Shown here: in pieces, positions 25,867-35,614 of the stretch
Layout: every line of letters begins with the position of its first letter
How positions within the stretch are numbered: the first letter of the stretch is position 1
DNA from: JAAGZL01 sp050288625
Lineage (GTDB): Bacteria > Pseudomonadota > Gammaproteobacteria > Chromatiales > Chromatiaceae
Direction: 5' to 3'
Length of the DNA stretch: 64,000 bases
Assembly: GCA_050288625.1 (NCBI GenBank)
Contig: JBNKEE010000013.1
Coordinates: 1 to 64,000 of the forward strand
The notes under the pieces: generated by a model
The model's input: only the letters and a program-made list of their open reading frames with translations
What the model was told of the DNA's origin: nothing
The model's database searches: none
Translations under genes and position numbers: made by a program

Positions 25867-27234
25867 CTACTTTTTGTCTTTGATCTCGACACCTAAAGAC
25901 TTCAGTTTACGATATAAGTGCGTCCTCTCCATCTCCACCTCGGCCGCTGTCTTACTGACATTTCCTCCATGTTTTTCCAACTGATACTCCAGATACACCT
26001 TTTCAAACTGCTCGCGGGCCTGACGCAAAGGCTGATCAAACGAAAACATACCGCCTGCATTCACCATCTCTGTTGCCTTCCGACCGCTTACTGCCAACTC
26101 GACCTCATCCTGGGCAATCTCCTCTCCAGCCCCTAGTATCAACAAGCGCTGCACCATGTTCTTCAACTCCCGAACATTGCCTGGCCATCCATAGTTACGC
26201 AAAAAGTTCTGAGCACCCACACTGAAATGCCTATAGGGGAGTTTTTCATGTTGCACAAAGTGGTCGACATAGAAGTTTAACAGATCAGGCACATCTTCCG
26301 GGTGTTCATGTAACGGCGGAATATTTAGAGGGACAACGTTCAGATGATAAAACAGGTCTTCACGAAAACGCCCCTCCTGCACCTCTATTTCAAGGTCACG
26401 CTTGGTGGCAGCGATGATGCGCACATCGATCTCGACCGGGTCGGTTCCGCCAATCCTCAGAAAAGAACCTGTGTCCAGAGCACCTAACAACTGGGCTTGG
26501 GCCTCCAGATCCATGTCCGCAACCTCGTCCAGAAACAGGGTTCCACCCCGAGCCTGTTCCAATGCTCCATACTGTATGCGATCACCCTTTTCACTCCCGA
26601 ACAACTCACGCGCAGAGTTGCCCTTGGCGATAGCTGATACCCCCATGTCCACAAATAGCCCATCACGCCTGGTGCTCTGGCTGTGAAGATAGCGTGCAAA
26701 GGTCTCGCGGCCCGTCCCGGCCTGCCCGGTAATCAGCACCCAAGAATCGTGCTGGGCCACCCGTTTTACCTGTTCTCGTAGCCGCTGCATTACCTGACTC
26801 TTGCCGACCGGCTCCACAACATGTTGCACATGACGACGCAGACCCACATTCTCCTGTTGGAGCTTATCCACCTCCAGGGAACGCTCCACAGTCAGCAATA
26901 ACTTGGCCAGAGAGAGTGGTTTCTCCAGAAAGTCATAGGCGCCATAACGGGTCGCCTCCACCGCAGTCTCGACCGTGCCGTGACCCGACATCATGATCAC
27001 AGGACAGGGCAGACCATCATCTTCCGCCCACTCCTTTAACAGGGTTATTCCATCTATGTCCGGCATCCAGATATCCAGCAGAACCAGATCAGGTCTACGA
27101 TCACGCAGGGCGTTACGGGCAGTCGCACCGTTTTCCGCCGTTGCTACCGAATAATCCTCGTCTTCCAGGATCTCTCTTACCAGGGTTCTGATGTCCGGCT
27201 CGTCATCAACTACCAGTATATGAGACTGGCTCAT
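25867..27234 (-). CDS. ntrX: NtrX-type AAA+ response regulator with degenerate Walker A
   Basis: 455 residues: receiver domain (phospho-Asp in VLLDIWMPDIDG), AAA+ sigma-54-interaction domain and a Fis-type helix-turn-helix (NVSKTAAEVEMERTHLYRKL). Walker A reads GQAGTGRE; the catalytic Lys of GxxGxGKE is Arg here (codon CGC). The GAFTGA loop that contacts sigma-54 is missing: FGSEKGDRIQYGALEQA replaces the usual FGHEKGAFTGA. So it is unlikely to open sigma-54 promoters and more likely works as a DNA-binding repressor or sigma-70 regulator, as suggested for other NtrX proteins. It overlaps ntrY by 4 bp. Confidence 0.88.
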   Translation of the reverse strand: MSQSHILVVDDEPDIRTLVREILEDEDYSVATAENGATARNALRDRRPDLVLLDIWMPDIDGITLLKEWAEDDGLPCPVIMMSGHGTVETAVEATRYGAYDFLEKPLSLAKLLLTVERSLEVDKLQQENVGLRRHVQHVVEPVGKSQVMQRLREQVKRVAQHDSWVLITGQAGTGRETFARYLHSQSTRRDGLFVDMGVSAIAKGNSARELFGSEKGDRIQYGALEQARGGTLFLDEVADMDLEAQAQLLGALDTGSFLRIGGTDPVEIDVRIIAATKRDLEIEVQEGRFREDLFYHLNVVPLNIPPLHEHPEDVPDLLNFYVDHFVQHEKLPYRHFSVGAQNFLRNYGWPGNVRELKNMVQRLLILGAGEEIAQDEVELAVSGRKATEMVNAGGMFSFDQPLRQAREQFEKVYLEYQLEKHGGNVSKTAAEVEMERTHLYRKLKSLGVEIKDKK

Positions 27235-29498
27235 TTGTTATTCCTCACTTTCACTTCTTGGTTTCTATCCAGGTCTTTGTTTTTATCCATGGAGGATATG
27301 TTGGATGATGTTCCTACACTAGACGCCATTGTCGGCAGACGAAACGCCACACGACCTCCTCCTTCACTTAGATTCTCCGCCCAAATCATACCCCCATGCT
27401 CCTCAATAATCTTCTTCACGATCGCAAGTCCAAGGCCCGTTCCCTTGGCCTTGGTAGTCACATAGGGCTCAAACAGATTAGTCATATTTTCTGCGTTAAA
27501 CCCAGGGCCATTGTCACACACCTGGAACTCTACAAAGCGACAATCCGCTGCAAACACCTGTCGTGTGGTTATCTCGATACGTCCCCCACCCTTTTCCATA
27601 ACCGCTTCCTGAGCATTTTTCACCAGATTATGGATCACCTGACGCATACGAACTGGATCGGCCTCAACCTTCACCTGATCCGATGCCAGATCTGAGATAA
27701 GCTCTATCTCGGCGACAGCTTCACGATACAACTCCAAGACCTCTGCGGCCAACTGATCCAGAATCAATGGCTCCGGAGTCATCTTGGATGGGCGGGCATA
27801 ATCTGAGAACGCGTTGACCATCTCCTTCATGGCTTCAACCTGCTGAACAATGGTATGGGTTGACCGATCCAATACCTTGGCATCCTTCTGGTCCATGCTA
27901 TTAAGGTATTTATGGCGCAACCGTTCTGCAGCAAGCTGGATAGGGGTAAGCGGATTTTTGATTTCATGGGCCAGACGACGCGCCACCTCACCCCAGGCTG
28001 AATCTCTCTGTGCCTTTATCAAGTTGGTAATATCATCAAACACCAGGACGTGTCCGCTCCTTGCATCATCCTCTAGCCCGGCCAAAGGTGTACTATGACA
28101 ATGCAACACCTGCCTGCCTTCGCTGCCATATAAAATGATCTCACTATGCCAATCCTGCCCGTTTGCGGAGAGTGGCTCCTGCAACAACTCCACAAACTGC
28201 TGCATCTTTTCTGAACTCTTGGCCAATACGGCCAGTCCCTCTCCCAGCATCTCAGACATATCTACCTGCAGAATCAGACTGGCAGCCCAGTTGGCTGTTC
28301 TGAGATTGCCATCTGAATCAAAGGTCATAACGCCTGAGGAAAGATTACTAAGCACCGTCTCCAGATATGCACGCTGCGCCTCCACCTGACGTTGACTGCT
28401 CTCAGCCAGGTCACGTGCCTGGGCTATACGTCTGGTCATGGTATTGAATGATGTGATCATGGTGTTGATCTCATCTTTGTGTTCAGGTACAGGTAGTTGC
28501 CCGCTGTAATCTCCATCTGCAACCGCCTTGGTGCCCTTTGCGATATCCGCTACCGGCGCAACCAGGCGTCGTGCGGTAAAAAAAGCTGTCCATATTGCTG
28601 ACAACAGACTGAACAATAAGACCAAGGCCAAGGTCAAGGTGAAAGTGCTTTTTATGCTCTCTCTAAGATAGGCTAGTTCCTTGTAGTGATTGTAGGCCTG
28701 TTGTACCTCTTCAGACAGTTTGCTTATCACATCCGAAGTGGGATATAGGGCGTGTAAGATCATAGGCCTAACCCCATCGGTTATCACCACCCGTAAATAC
28801 AACTGGGACGACTCGCCAATAGGTGCTATACCAATATACTCCCCTCCATCCAAAACCTGCTGCAGGATAGACATGTCAGGGACATCTGGGACAAGGATTG
28901 ATGGATCAGCGTTGCTGCTAGCTATGACGACAAAGGTCTTGTCATCAATCAAGGTTAATTCGGAGGCCCCGTAACGATCGCGCATCTCCTCCAGACTTAT
29001 GGTCATACCTGCCACAGAGAGCTCATCCATCTCGGTCATGATTCTCTTGGTGGAACGTAATTTCTCTCTACGATGCAGATCCAACGAGGCCTTACTCAAC
29101 CCCAAGGCGTCCTCCATGGCCTTATCTATCCTTACGTCAAACCAGTTATTTATGCCGTGCATAAGAAACTGCTGGGAATAGAAATAGACAACGGTTACTG
29201 GTACCAGCGAGATCGCCACGAAAATGGCCACCATACGTAGCGTCAAACGGGACCCAGCCTCGCGATTTCGATAGCGTTGGATCAGACTTACTACATTCAC
29301 CACCACCAGCGCCACCAGCACCAGTATCCCAAACAGAGTGAATAGCAAGAGTGGGATAAATAGGCGACTGAGCTCTTCCGTATTCTGTACGGCACTGCTC
29401 ATCATGTGCAGGGAGACCAGTAATAGCCCCAACAAGGCTATTACCGGGAGTGCCCCTGTGGTAAACCTACCTAGCGACGAATTCGACATGTACGCCAC
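27231..29498 (-). CDS. ntrY: NtrY-type membrane sensor histidine kinase
   Basis: 755 residues. Several N-terminal membrane helices, a periplasmic sensor loop, a further helix near residue 300, HAMP (ARRLVAPVADIAKGTKAVADGD), PAS (about 380-490), the H-box RRLAHEIKNPLTPIQ and an HATPase domain with VCDNGPGF and GTGLGLAIVKKIIEEHGG. It is expected to phosphorylate NtrX. The start overlaps the DUF4390 gene by 28 bp and the stop overlaps ntrX by 4 bp, so the three genes are translationally coupled. Confidence 0.93.
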   Translation of the reverse strand: MAYMSNSSLGRFTTGALPVIALLGLLLVSLHMMSSAVQNTEELSRLFIPLLLFTLFGILVLVALVVVNVVSLIQRYRNREAGSRLTLRMVAIFVAISLVPVTVVYFYSQQFLMHGINNWFDVRIDKAMEDALGLSKASLDLHRREKLRSTKRIMTEMDELSVAGMTISLEEMRDRYGASELTLIDDKTFVVIASSNADPSILVPDVPDMSILQQVLDGGEYIGIAPIGESSQLYLRVVITDGVRPMILHALYPTSDVISKLSEEVQQAYNHYKELAYLRESIKSTFTLTLALVLLFSLLSAIWTAFFTARRLVAPVADIAKGTKAVADGDYSGQLPVPEHKDEINTMITSFNTMTRRIAQARDLAESSQRQVEAQRAYLETVLSNLSSGVMTFDSDGNLRTANWAASLILQVDMSEMLGEGLAVLAKSSEKMQQFVELLQEPLSANGQDWHSEIILYGSEGRQVLHCHSTPLAGLEDDARSGHVLVFDDITNLIKAQRDSAWGEVARRLAHEIKNPLTPIQLAAERLRHKYLNSMDQKDAKVLDRSTHTIVQQVEAMKEMVNAFSDYARPSKMTPEPLILDQLAAEVLELYREAVAEIELISDLASDQVKVEADPVRMRQVIHNLVKNAQEAVMEKGGGRIEITTRQVFAADCRFVEFQVCDNGPGFNAENMTNLFEPYVTTKAKGTGLGLAIVKKIIEEHGGMIWAENLSEGGGRVAFRLPTMASSVGTSSNISSMDKNKDLDRNQEVKVRNNK

Positions 29499-30049
29499 TC
29501 GCTGGATTGATTCCAGGCTGGGGAAAGATAGGCGATAGGGCGCAGAGGCAGCGGTAGGGCATCCACGTCTAATGAGGCCTTCAGACTAACGTTATAGATC
29601 TTACCTTTTTCCATCTGTTCGTGCTTCACCACCGACATGCCCAAGATATCCCCAAGGGCGGTGATCGCGATCTCGCGAGTGACGAAACTTTCTTGAACAT
29701 TGGTCTGAATATCTACCACTTGATAGACCGAGGCCAAGGCATGATAACGAATCTGGTAACGCAGACGCGTATCTAAAAGATCCTTCTCCCACAGCCATGC
29801 CCCCTTCTTCCTAACCTGCAGATGCAGTTCCAGAGTAATAGGAACGCCATTCTGCAAGGCCTCGATCACCTTATCTGAAAAATTAAAATCGATATTTGCA
29901 TCTAGAACAAAGGTATCTTCTGTGGAACGGCAAGTCTGATTCAGGATCTTAAAATCTGCTGCCTGAGACATCAGGGGGGATAGCAATACAAACAGCAATA
30001 GCCAATATCTGGCTTGCAAGACAAGACTAAATGGCTGTGAGAAAGGCAA
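29471..30049 (-). CDS. DUF4390 secreted/periplasmic protein upstream of ntrY
   Basis: 192 residues with an N-terminal signal sequence or anchor (ARYWLLLFVLLSPLMSQAADF), then a beta-rich domain typical of DUF4390 (VPITLELHLQVRKKGAWLWE, then RLRYQIRYHALASVYQVVD). Proteins of this family are regularly encoded between rsmB and ntrY in gammaproteobacteria, suggesting a periplasmic accessory role to the NtrY sensor; the molecular function is not established. It overlaps ntrY by 28 bp. Confidence 0.85.
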   Translation of the reverse strand: MPFSQPFSLVLQARYWLLLFVLLSPLMSQAADFKILNQTCRSTEDTFVLDANIDFNFSDKVIEALQNGVPITLELHLQVRKKGAWLWEKDLLDTRLRYQIRYHALASVYQVVDIQTNVQESFVTREIAITALGDILGMSVVKHEQMEKGKIYNVSLKASLDVDALPLPLRPIAYLSPAWNQSSEWRTCRIRR

Positions 30050-30131
30050 CTGTTATTTTCCTTATCTGGGTCTGGAACTTATGTTGTGTAAATCATACAA
30101 CAAAATGCGTCCAAGTCCTTATAACTCTGTC

Positions 30132-31490
30132 TCATCCTCGCTTGTACAGACGCGCATAGAAAAAGCCGTCCATAGAGTCTTCTCCGGGGATGGTCTGACG
30201 CCCACTACTGCGAGCATGCCCCCATGGGCCTTCTATTGGCAGTTCAGTAGCATCACTGTTGTTAGACAGAAATAAATCGATCTGTTCCTCATTCTCAATG
30301 GGCAAAAGAGAACATGTAGCGTATACCAATACCCCCTCTGGTTTCAGCAGGGACCAAGCTGCGTTCAGGATCTGCCTCTGCAGTTTGACCAGAGATGAGA
30401 CATCTTCTGGACGCCTCAACAATTTGATATCCGGGTGACGCCGGATCACTCCAGTAGCTGAACAGGGCACATCCAGTAAGACCCTATCGTATTCACACTC
30501 CGACCACTCTCCTGCTGGTTCTGCCGCATCTCCCGTATAGAGGCTGGCATTGAGGCCAAGTCTATCTAGGTTTTCCTTTACCCGCTCTAGACGTTCAGCA
30601 CTGATGTCCACCGCAGTCATAGAGATGTCATCAGGTGACATCTCCATAATATGACAAGTCTTGCCCCCGGGTGCAGCGCAGAGATCCAATACCTTCTGTC
30701 CCGACTCAAGCCCCATAAGACCGGCAGCAAGCTGAGCCCCGCCATCCTGAACTGAAACTAATCCTTCAATAAAACCTGGCAACTCGAACACATCCCGTGC
30801 CTTGTCCAGCACCAGGCCTGAACCCACCCCAGGAATCGGCTTGGCTGTGATCGATTCGGCCTGCAACATATGGACATACTCTGTCCTGGAGCATCGTTTC
30901 AGGTTTACTCTCAGGCTCATTGGCGGCCTGTGATTAGCCGCCTCCATGATGGCATACCAACTATCCGGCCATGCCCCCTGGATACTGTCCAACAGCCACT
31001 GTGGGCATGACAGTTCTGCCGAAGCGTCTTTCGAGATGGCGTCCAGTAGATTGTCCTGATCGCGCATGAAACTGCGGAGCACCCCGTTAATTAGCCCTGA
31101 CGCCCATGGTTTACCTAAACCCTTTGCACCTTCCACTGTCTCGGCAACGGCAGCATGGGGCGGAATACGCATATAGAGTAGTTGATAGAGTCCGATCATT
31201 ATCAGAATCATAAGATCCTGGTCTTTTTTCTTTAATGGTTTTTCCAGCAGACTTTGTACTATCCGCTGCAGACGCAGCCACCAGCGCACGACTCCATAAC
31301 AAAGCTCCTGTGCCAGAGCCCGATCCCGCGCAGCCACATCAGAAAGTCGCCTGGCTAGTACGTCGGAAAGCGAACTACCCTCGACCACCTTAGATACTAT
31401 CCTGGCAGCAAAGACCCGAGCCTTATTTTCTCTACCAGAACTAGTTGATCTAGAGGATCTTTTCTTTGTTGTCTTTGCCTTATTTCCCAA
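30132..31490 (-). CDS. rsmB: 16S rRNA (cytosine-967-C5)-methyltransferase RsmB
   Basis: 452 residues from TTG 31490, which lies inside the fmt tail (11-bp overlap) with GGGGTGA just upstream; no ATG or GTG is available near the N-terminus. An N-terminal NusB-like domain (ARDRALAQELCYGVVRWW) is followed by the methyltransferase domain with the AdoMet motif LDLCAAPGGKTCH, the catalytic cysteine region LDVPCSATGVIRRHPD and YATCSLLPIENEEQ. It methylates C967 of 16S rRNA. A Lys/Arg/Ser-rich N-terminal tail of about 20 residues precedes the domain. Confidence 0.93.
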   Translation of the reverse strand: MGNKAKTTKKRSSRSTSSGRENKARVFAARIVSKVVEGSSLSDVLARRLSDVAARDRALAQELCYGVVRWWLRLQRIVQSLLEKPLKKKDQDLMILIMIGLYQLLYMRIPPHAAVAETVEGAKGLGKPWASGLINGVLRSFMRDQDNLLDAISKDASAELSCPQWLLDSIQGAWPDSWYAIMEAANHRPPMSLRVNLKRCSRTEYVHMLQAESITAKPIPGVGSGLVLDKARDVFELPGFIEGLVSVQDGGAQLAAGLMGLESGQKVLDLCAAPGGKTCHIMEMSPDDISMTAVDISAERLERVKENLDRLGLNASLYTGDAAEPAGEWSECEYDRVLLDVPCSATGVIRRHPDIKLLRRPEDVSSLVKLQRQILNAAWSLLKPEGVLVYATCSLLPIENEEQIDLFLSNNSDATELPIEGPWGHARSSGRQTIPGEDSMDGFFYARLYKRG

Positions 31491-32421
31491 GTATCACCCC
31501 ATCAAGATCGTGGGCATTGAGAAAATCAGCGGCGCCCATGGCGCGCTTACCCGGCAGTTGCAGCATCTTTATCCTCAATAGACCTGCGCCCGTTGCAACA
31601 TCAATCCCCCCTTTACTACAGGAAACCACCTCTCCTGGCTGCTCTTCCCCCCCTCCAGGCAGATTGACTGCATCCCAAATGCGCAATACCTTCCCTTCCA
31701 GTTCCGTCTGCGCCACTGGCCAGGGATTGAAAGCGCGAATCTGTCTACTTAGCTCTTCCGCACTTCGTCCCCAATCGATAATCGCCTCACCCTTTTCCAA
31801 CTTGGAAGCATATATGGCCTTCTCGTCATCCTGAATCTCAGCTTCCAAGCTCCCATCGACGATACCTGGCAAGGCCTCCTGCAAAGCTTCTGCACCTAGC
31901 TGAGACAATCGATCGTGCAAAGAGCCTCCCGTGTCTTCAGAACTTATAGGGCACCCCTTCTTCAACAACATGGGGCCGGTATCCAACCCCGCCTCCATCT
32001 GCATTATGGTTATGCCGGTATCCTTATCTCCAGCTAGGATAGAGCGCTGAATCGGAGCGGCTCCCCGCCAACGGGGCAACATAGAGGCATGAATATTGAT
32101 GCAACCCAGTCGCGGCGCATCCAGCACCCTTTGTGGCAGTATCAGCCCATACGCCACCACCACCATCAGGTCGGCATTCAGCCCTTCGATCTGAGATAGA
32201 TCATGTTCTTCCTTGAAATTCACAGGTTGATAGACAGGAATGGAGTATTCCAGCGCCAACTGCTTTACAGGACTAGCGGTAAGCTTGCGCCCCCTGCCTG
32301 CAGGGCGATCCGGCTGAGTGAAGACAGCGATGACCTTATGTTCTGATTCAAGTAGGGCTGCCAAAGGTGGCACCGAAAATTCCGGCGTACCGGCAAATAT
32401 GATACTTATGGGTCGGGTCAT
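31480..32421 (-). CDS. fmt: Methionyl-tRNA formyltransferase
   Basis: 313 residues. It transfers formyl from 10-formyltetrahydrofolate to initiator Met-tRNA. Motifs are FAGTPEFSVPPL at the N-terminus, CINIHASMLPRWRGAAPIQ (catalytic Asn109 and His111) and GDKDTGITIMQMEAGLDTGP. The C-terminal OB-like domain follows (AFNPWPVAQTELEGKVLRIW). It lies between def and rsmB in the conserved order def-fmt-rsmB, 65 bases after def. Confidence 0.95.
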   Translation of the reverse strand: MTRPISIIFAGTPEFSVPPLAALLESEHKVIAVFTQPDRPAGRGRKLTASPVKQLALEYSIPVYQPVNFKEEHDLSQIEGLNADLMVVVAYGLILPQRVLDAPRLGCINIHASMLPRWRGAAPIQRSILAGDKDTGITIMQMEAGLDTGPMLLKKGCPISSEDTGGSLHDRLSQLGAEALQEALPGIVDGSLEAEIQDDEKAIYASKLEKGEAIIDWGRSAEELSRQIRAFNPWPVAQTELEGKVLRIWDAVNLPGGGEEQPGEVVSCSKGGIDVATGAGLLRIKMLQLPGKRAMGAADFLNAHDLDGVILGK

Positions 32422-32486
32422 TATTATCCCTTTCTCCGTACTCCGCGGCGTGGAGCAGCCGAGAAAAAGTTACCAGTTTCGATTTA

Positions 32487-32993
32487 TTATGCTTGAGCCA
32501 GACGCGCCTCTTTTTCCATCTTTTTACGGATGCGCTGGCGTTTCAGTCCCGACAGATAATCTATGAAAAGCTTTCCATTCAGATGATCAATCTCATGCTG
32601 GATACAGACCGCCAGCACACCATCCGCCTCCAATTCGATGATCTCTCCACTCTTATCCTGGGCCTTTATCTTGATTCTCTCTGCCCTGGTAACTTTTTCA
32701 TACACTGAAGGTACCGAAAGACATCCCTCTTCAGACACCTCTTCGCCCGCCTGCTCCAATATCTCTGGATTGACCAGGACCAACGGCTGGTCCCTGGTTT
32801 CAGACACGTCAATGACAACCAGCCTTTGAGAAACTCCGACCTGCGTTGCAGCCAGACCAATGCCTGACGAATGGTACATAGTTTCCAGCATGCTATCGAC
32901 AAACTCTTCGAGCTCCGGGCTAAATTCTTCAACCGGATTAGCGCGGTTTCTCAATCTAGGGTCAGGATAATGCAGAATCTCAAGAATGGGCAT
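32487..32993 (-). CDS. def: Peptide deformylase
   Basis: 168 residues. It removes the N-formyl group from nascent proteins. All three family motifs are intact: GIGLAATQVG (44-53), EEGCLSVP with metal ligand Cys91, and QHEIDHLNG with ligands His133 and His137 and catalytic Glu134. It is the first gene of the minus-strand def-fmt-rsmB-DUF4390-ntrYX-trkAH series and diverges from the LysM gene. Confidence 0.95.
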   Translation of the reverse strand: MPILEILHYPDPRLRNRANPVEEFSPELEEFVDSMLETMYHSSGIGLAATQVGVSQRLVVIDVSETRDQPLVLVNPEILEQAGEEVSEEGCLSVPSVYEKVTRAERIKIKAQDKSGEIIELEADGVLAVCIQHEIDHLNGKLFIDYLSGLKRQRIRKKMEKEARLAQA

Positions 32994-33292
32994 TAGGTAT
33001 TCACCATCTAAACATTTACAACCAAAATTAGATCACTTGCGGTATTGTTCCGTAGCCCGCAAAAAAAATCACGCAAAAACCGAATATTCCTTAATCGATG
33101 GACACAAGAAACCCAGATAGAGTTCGCAAATTATGTTATTAAGGCATGAACCGTTATCGATTATAGGTTATAGTATAGATTAGAAATATGCGCTAACATT
33201 ATGAAGATACTGGATTCTAAGCTAGAATTCTGCTATTAATCCAGCTAATTTTGGAATTAAATAAATTACAACTCACTACATAAGGGATCACC
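32994..33292. other. AT-rich divergent promoter region between def and the LysM gene
   Basis: 299 bases without a gene. It is notably AT-rich, with an A-run near 33061 and a TATAGT (33169-33174) that could be a -10 for the LysM-dprA-smg direction, but no convincing -35 is present. It must contain promoters for both directions; I cannot place them confidently and see no terminator or RNA structure. Confidence 0.4.
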
Positions 33293-34372
33293 ATGCCAAA
33301 GTCTATAAATAAGCTGACCGGCTTTTTCTTGGGCCTGATCTTTTCCTGTTCCGTCGTCGCTGCGGGACAAGTTACCCTAAACCCGGATCATCCAGACAGA
33401 TATGTGGTGGTCAAAGGTGATACCCTGTGGGATATATCCGGAAGATTCCTCAGTGAGCCTTGGCGCTGGCCCGACGTATGGCAAGCCAACCCTCAAATCA
33501 GCAATCCACATCTCATATACCCGGGTGACACCCTGGTCCTGAGTTTTGTAGATGGAAAACCACAGATCACAGTAGCAGAAAGAGGTTCTTCAGCAGATTC
33601 GGATCAAACCGATAACCTCAAGGGATCTGTAGTCAAGCTGTCACCCAAGGTGCGCACCTCAGAAATACCCAAAGCCATACCCGCTATACCCATTGATTCC
33701 ATCCAGCAATTTCTAACCAGACCATACGTTGCTGACAAGCGGCAACTAGACAATGCACCGTATGTCGTGGATTTTGCCGATGAACACATTGCCGGCGGCG
33801 CTGGCTACAGGGCCTATGTCAGGGCAATATCGGACGGAAATCACAGGAAATTTGATGTGGTTCGTCCTGGCAAGCCATATCGCGACGCAATCACAAACGA
33901 GGTGCTGGGATACGAAGCACAATTCATTGCCTCAGCCCTACTGCAACGCACCGGTGACCCTGCTACCGTGTTGATTGAGACCTCAGAACTGGAGGTTCTC
34001 AAAGGTGACAGGCTGATTCCATCCGTAGAAGATAAACCTCTAACCACATTCTATCCTAAGCCGCCTAAAAAGAAGGTACACGGTAGTATAATTGCCGTAT
34101 TGAACGGTGTATCTCAAATAGGTCAATACAACGTCGTGGTGGTAGACCGCGGCCAGGTCGATGGTCTAGAAGTAGGCACAGTCATGGCCATAGATCAGAA
34201 AGGAGAAGTGGTCAGAGACACAGTAACTGAAAATAGTGCTGATACAGTTAAGTTACCTAATGAAAGGGCTGGCACCTTAATGATCTTCCGCACCTTTCCC
34301 CGTGTGGGCTTTGGTTTGGTTGTGGACGCCACCAAGGCGCTGCATGTAAATGACAGAGTGCGCAACCCTTAA
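33293..34372 (+). CDS. LysM-domain exported protein
   Basis: 359 residues. A Sec signal peptide (INKLTGFFLGLIFSCSVVAA) is followed by one LysM domain at about 38-85 (YVVVKGDTLWDISGRFL, then NPHLIYPGDTLVL), which binds peptidoglycan. The C-terminal part of about 230 residues is beta-rich and shared by LysM proteins that regularly sit just upstream of dprA; its function is not known to me. It would act in the periplasm at the cell wall. SD-like AAGGGA precedes ATG 33293. Confidence 0.88.
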   Translation: MPKSINKLTGFFLGLIFSCSVVAAGQVTLNPDHPDRYVVVKGDTLWDISGRFLSEPWRWPDVWQANPQISNPHLIYPGDTLVLSFVDGKPQITVAERGSSADSDQTDNLKGSVVKLSPKVRTSEIPKAIPAIPIDSIQQFLTRPYVADKRQLDNAPYVVDFADEHIAGGAGYRAYVRAISDGNHRKFDVVRPGKPYRDAITNEVLGYEAQFIASALLQRTGDPATVLIETSELEVLKGDRLIPSVEDKPLTTFYPKPPKKKVHGSIIAVLNGVSQIGQYNVVVVDRGQVDGLEVGTVMAIDQKGEVVRDTVTENSADTVKLPNERAGTLMIFRTFPRVGFGLVVDATKALHVNDRVRNP

Positions 34373-34415
34373 TCATATTTTGCCCTGCTCAAACTGCTGA
34401 GGGAACAGCAATAAC

Positions 34416-34429
34416 AGGAGGTAGAGATC
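34416..34429 (+). promoter_or_regulatory. Shine-Dalgarno and apparent AUC start codon of dprA
   Basis: AGGAGG (34416-34421) lies five bases before ATC (34427-34429). The dprA frame is open from a TAA at 34412-34414, and the conserved N-terminus (ELRYWLALLRAPGIG) begins eight codons after this ATC. No ATG, GTG or TTG occurs in frame until TTG 34559, which would delete 44 residues of the conserved domain and has no ribosome site. Confidence 0.65.
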
Positions 34430-35614
34430 TCACCTTCACATCACAAGGAACTAAGATATTGGCTGGCACTTCTGCGCGCCCCTGGTATCGGCAGCATAAA
34501 TTTTAATAGGCTTCTTGATAAGGTAGGAACACCAGAGCACCTCTTTAACTCCCCGAGATTGGTGCTTGGCGATAGAGAGCTAAAGACTGAACTGAAGAAG
34601 TATCTTGAAAACCCTGACTGGAAGTCAGTTGAGGCAGACCTGCAATGGGCGAAGCGGCCCAGCAACCACCTGATCACGATTCAGCACTCACTTTATCCTG
34701 TCCGGTTAAAAGAGATCCACAACCCCCCGCCGGTTCTGTTCGTAACAGGTGATCCTGAGGTGTTAAGCACCCCCCAACTGGCCATGGTAGGTTCGCGCAA
34801 CCCAAGTGTCTCTGGCAAAGAGACGGCGTACGAGTTCGCATATCACCTGGCAAGCTCCGGAATTACCATAACCAGCGGACTAGCCATAGGTATAGACGGC
34901 ATTTGCCACAAAGGAGCCCTGGAGGCTGACGGACTTACCATAGCCGTTACCGGGACCGGGCTCGATAGAGTCTATCCTGCCAGCCAACACCAACTTGCAC
35001 ACAGCATAGCTGAACATGGGGCCCTGGTATCCGAATTTCCGCCTGGAACAGAGGTAAGACCAGGCAACTTCCCACGCCGCAATCGAATCATCAGCGGACT
35101 TAGTCTAGGTACTCTAGTGGTGGAGGCTGCACAAAAAAGCGGCTCTTTGATCACAGCCAGGCTGGCATCAGAGCAGGGAAGAGAGGTATTCGCTATACCA
35201 GGATCCATCCACAACCCGTTATCCAGAGGGTGCCACAGCCTAATACGTCAGGGGGCGAAACTGGTTGAGACAGCAGGAGACATACTGGAAGAGCTGGCCC
35301 CACAACTAAGCGAACTGCTGCGCCCTAAAGAGAGGGAAAGGAATGACTTTGCCGCCGACGAGCGAGTCGCTGATCCCGAATATCAACATCTACTTGATTG
35401 TATGGGCTTTGATCCGGTACAGGTTGATCTATTAATTGACCGCAGTGGATTGACTGCAGAAGAGGTTTCCTCCATGCTGATTTTGCTTGAGCTGGAAGGT
35501 CATGTATCATCTGCGCCCGGCGGAATATACTGCCGCTCAGGAACAAACGTACTAAAACCTGGTCGAACTGCCCCAGGACAGGACAGTGTGACAGGAACAA
35601 CCCAGGCCGATTAA
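34427..35614 (+). CDS. dprA: DNA-processing protein DprA, apparent AUC start
   Basis: 395 residues if translation starts at ATC 34427. It loads RecA on incoming single-stranded DNA during transformation. An N-terminal SAM-like helical domain (YWLALLRAPGIGSINFNRLL), the Rossmann fold with AMVGSRNPSVSGKETAYEFA, SGLAIGIDGICHKGAL, GTGLDRVYPASQ and the signature NFPRRNRIISGLSLGTLVVE, and a C-terminal winged-helix-like DML1 segment. A start at TTG 34559 would cut the SAM domain. The stop TAA abuts the smg ATG with no gap. A base-call error converting a usual start to ATC cannot be excluded. Confidence 0.9.
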   Translation: MSPSHHKELRYWLALLRAPGIGSINFNRLLDKVGTPEHLFNSPRLVLGDRELKTELKKYLENPDWKSVEADLQWAKRPSNHLITIQHSLYPVRLKEIHNPPPVLFVTGDPEVLSTPQLAMVGSRNPSVSGKETAYEFAYHLASSGITITSGLAIGIDGICHKGALEADGLTIAVTGTGLDRVYPASQHQLAHSIAEHGALVSEFPPGTEVRPGNFPRRNRIISGLSLGTLVVEAAQKSGSLITARLASEQGREVFAIPGSIHNPLSRGCHSLIRQGAKLVETAGDILEELAPQLSELLRPKERERNDFAADERVADPEYQHLLDCMGFDPVQVDLLIDRSGLTAEEVSSMLILLELEGHVSSAPGGIYCRSGTNVLKPGRTAPGQDSVTGTTQAD

